DNA of 6,206 bases from contig FR879532.1 in the NCBI GenBank assembly GCA_000434475.1, positions 4,130 through 10,335 of the forward strand, given 5' to 3'. Position 1 is the stretch's first letter. Every line of letters starts with the position of its first letter. The notes beneath the pieces are model-generated. The model was given only the letters and a program-made list of their open reading frames with translations. It was not told the DNA's origin and did not search any database. The position numbers and the translations under genes are program-made. Positions 6,021 to 6,206 of the stretch are shown here, one piece after another. Source of the stretch: Dialister sp. CAG:486 (GTDB taxonomy: Bacteria > Bacillota > Negativicutes > Veillonellales > Dialisteraceae).

Positions 6021-6026
6021 CTCCTT
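6021..6026 (-). promoter_or_regulatory. Shine-Dalgarno AAGGAG that argues for a TTG start
   Basis: The minus strand reads TAAGGAG immediately followed by ATGGATG. Zero spacing makes the ATG at 6020 a poor start. The TTG three codons on, at 6011, has a 9-nt spacing. The ATG at 6016 is out of frame and closes within three codons. Confidence 0.65.
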
Positions 6027-6051
6027 AATAAAAAATAGAATTATCTTTCCT

Positions 6052-6080
6052 AGTATATATGGTCCGCGGGTTTTACGCAA
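6052..6080 (-). promoter_or_regulatory. Sigma-70 promoter of the membrane protein gene
   Basis: On the minus strand TTGCGT (6080-6075) and TATACT (6057-6052) are separated by exactly 17 nt. Transcription would start near 6045, giving a leader of about 25-35 nt that contains the Shine-Dalgarno. This also argues against translation starting at the TTG at 6080. Confidence 0.7.
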
Positions 6081-6092
6081 GGGAGGTTAGGG

Positions 6093-6141
6093 GACTAGTG
6101 ACTGGTGACTGGTGACTAGGGATTAGTAGCTAGGGATTAGG
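6093..6141 (+). repeat. GAYTRGK heptamer array, seven units in perfect 7-bp register
   Basis: Seven consecutive 7-mers starting at 6093, 6100, 6107, 6114, 6121, 6128 and 6135 follow the pattern GA(C/T)T(A/G)G(T/G), with one deviating unit (AGCTAGG at 6128). TGA triplets at 6099, 6106 and 6113 fall in three different frames. The array shares 18 bases with the end of the radical SAM gene. It lies just upstream of the promoter of the minus-strand gene. Confidence 0.9.
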
Positions 6142-6170
6142 TCATTCTCTCGCGTTTTCATCCCGCTAGA

Positions 6171-6206
6171 ACCCTATCCGGCTCGCTACGCTCGCCACCT
6201 TCCCCA
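6171..6206. repeat. Second copy of the ACCCTATCCG ... CACCTTCCCC element, cut by the window end
   Basis: ACCCTATCCG (6171-6180) and CACCTTCCCC (6196-6205) match 2660-2669 and 2681-2690 exactly. The middle is different: 15 bases built from two GCTCGC copies separated by TAC replace the 11-base CCCC/GGGG hairpin segment. The downstream arm that would form the second stem is beyond the window. Confidence 0.75.

Overview
The window is chromosomal sequence with moderate to slightly high GC. It probably comes from a Gram-negative Firmicute (Negativicutes, perhaps a Dialister- or Megasphaera-like gut organism). That placement is an inference from the order PBP2 - MinD-type ATPase - RodA - TIGR03960-type radical SAM protein, which matches the shape and division cluster of Clostridia and Negativicutes, and from intergenic repeats of the kind common in gut Firmicutes. 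No 16S rRNA or species marker is present.

Left part (1-2418, + strand): a tightly packed elongation operon. It holds the C-terminal end of penicillin-binding protein 2 (mrdA), a MinD-family ATPase overlapping it by 8 nt, and rodA starting 4 nt after the ATPase stop. PBP2 (transpeptidase) and RodA (SEDS glycosyltransferase) form the core of the elongasome. The ATPase lies exactly between them, with neither minC nor minE beside it.

Middle (2419-2841): 423 bases without a credible gene, packed with repeats: an octamer GACT minisatellite starting on the rodA stop codon, a palindromic dispersed element, a hairpin element and a CCCTGAA heptamer array.

Next (2842-4792, + strand): a B12-binding-type radical SAM gene broken by an imperfect tandem duplication of 37 bp inside the CxxxCxxC iron-sulfur motif. 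Removing either copy restores one 637-residue frame. This is either a genuine disrupted gene or an artefact of joining two strain variants during assembly. Two hairpins follow: a forward terminator and a perfect 19-bp, probably bidirectional terminator.

Right part (5046-6206): a minus-strand polytopic membrane protein of unknown function. It has a well-formed sigma-70 promoter and a Shine-Dalgarno that favours a TTG start. It is followed by another heptamer array and a second, window-truncated copy of the hairpin element.

I do not see a novel defence or mobile system. The best leads are the 37-bp duplication, the orphan MinD-type ATPase with an extended C-terminus, and the 7-8 bp minisatellites that sit in sense orientation at the 3' end of all three genes whose ends are well resolved.
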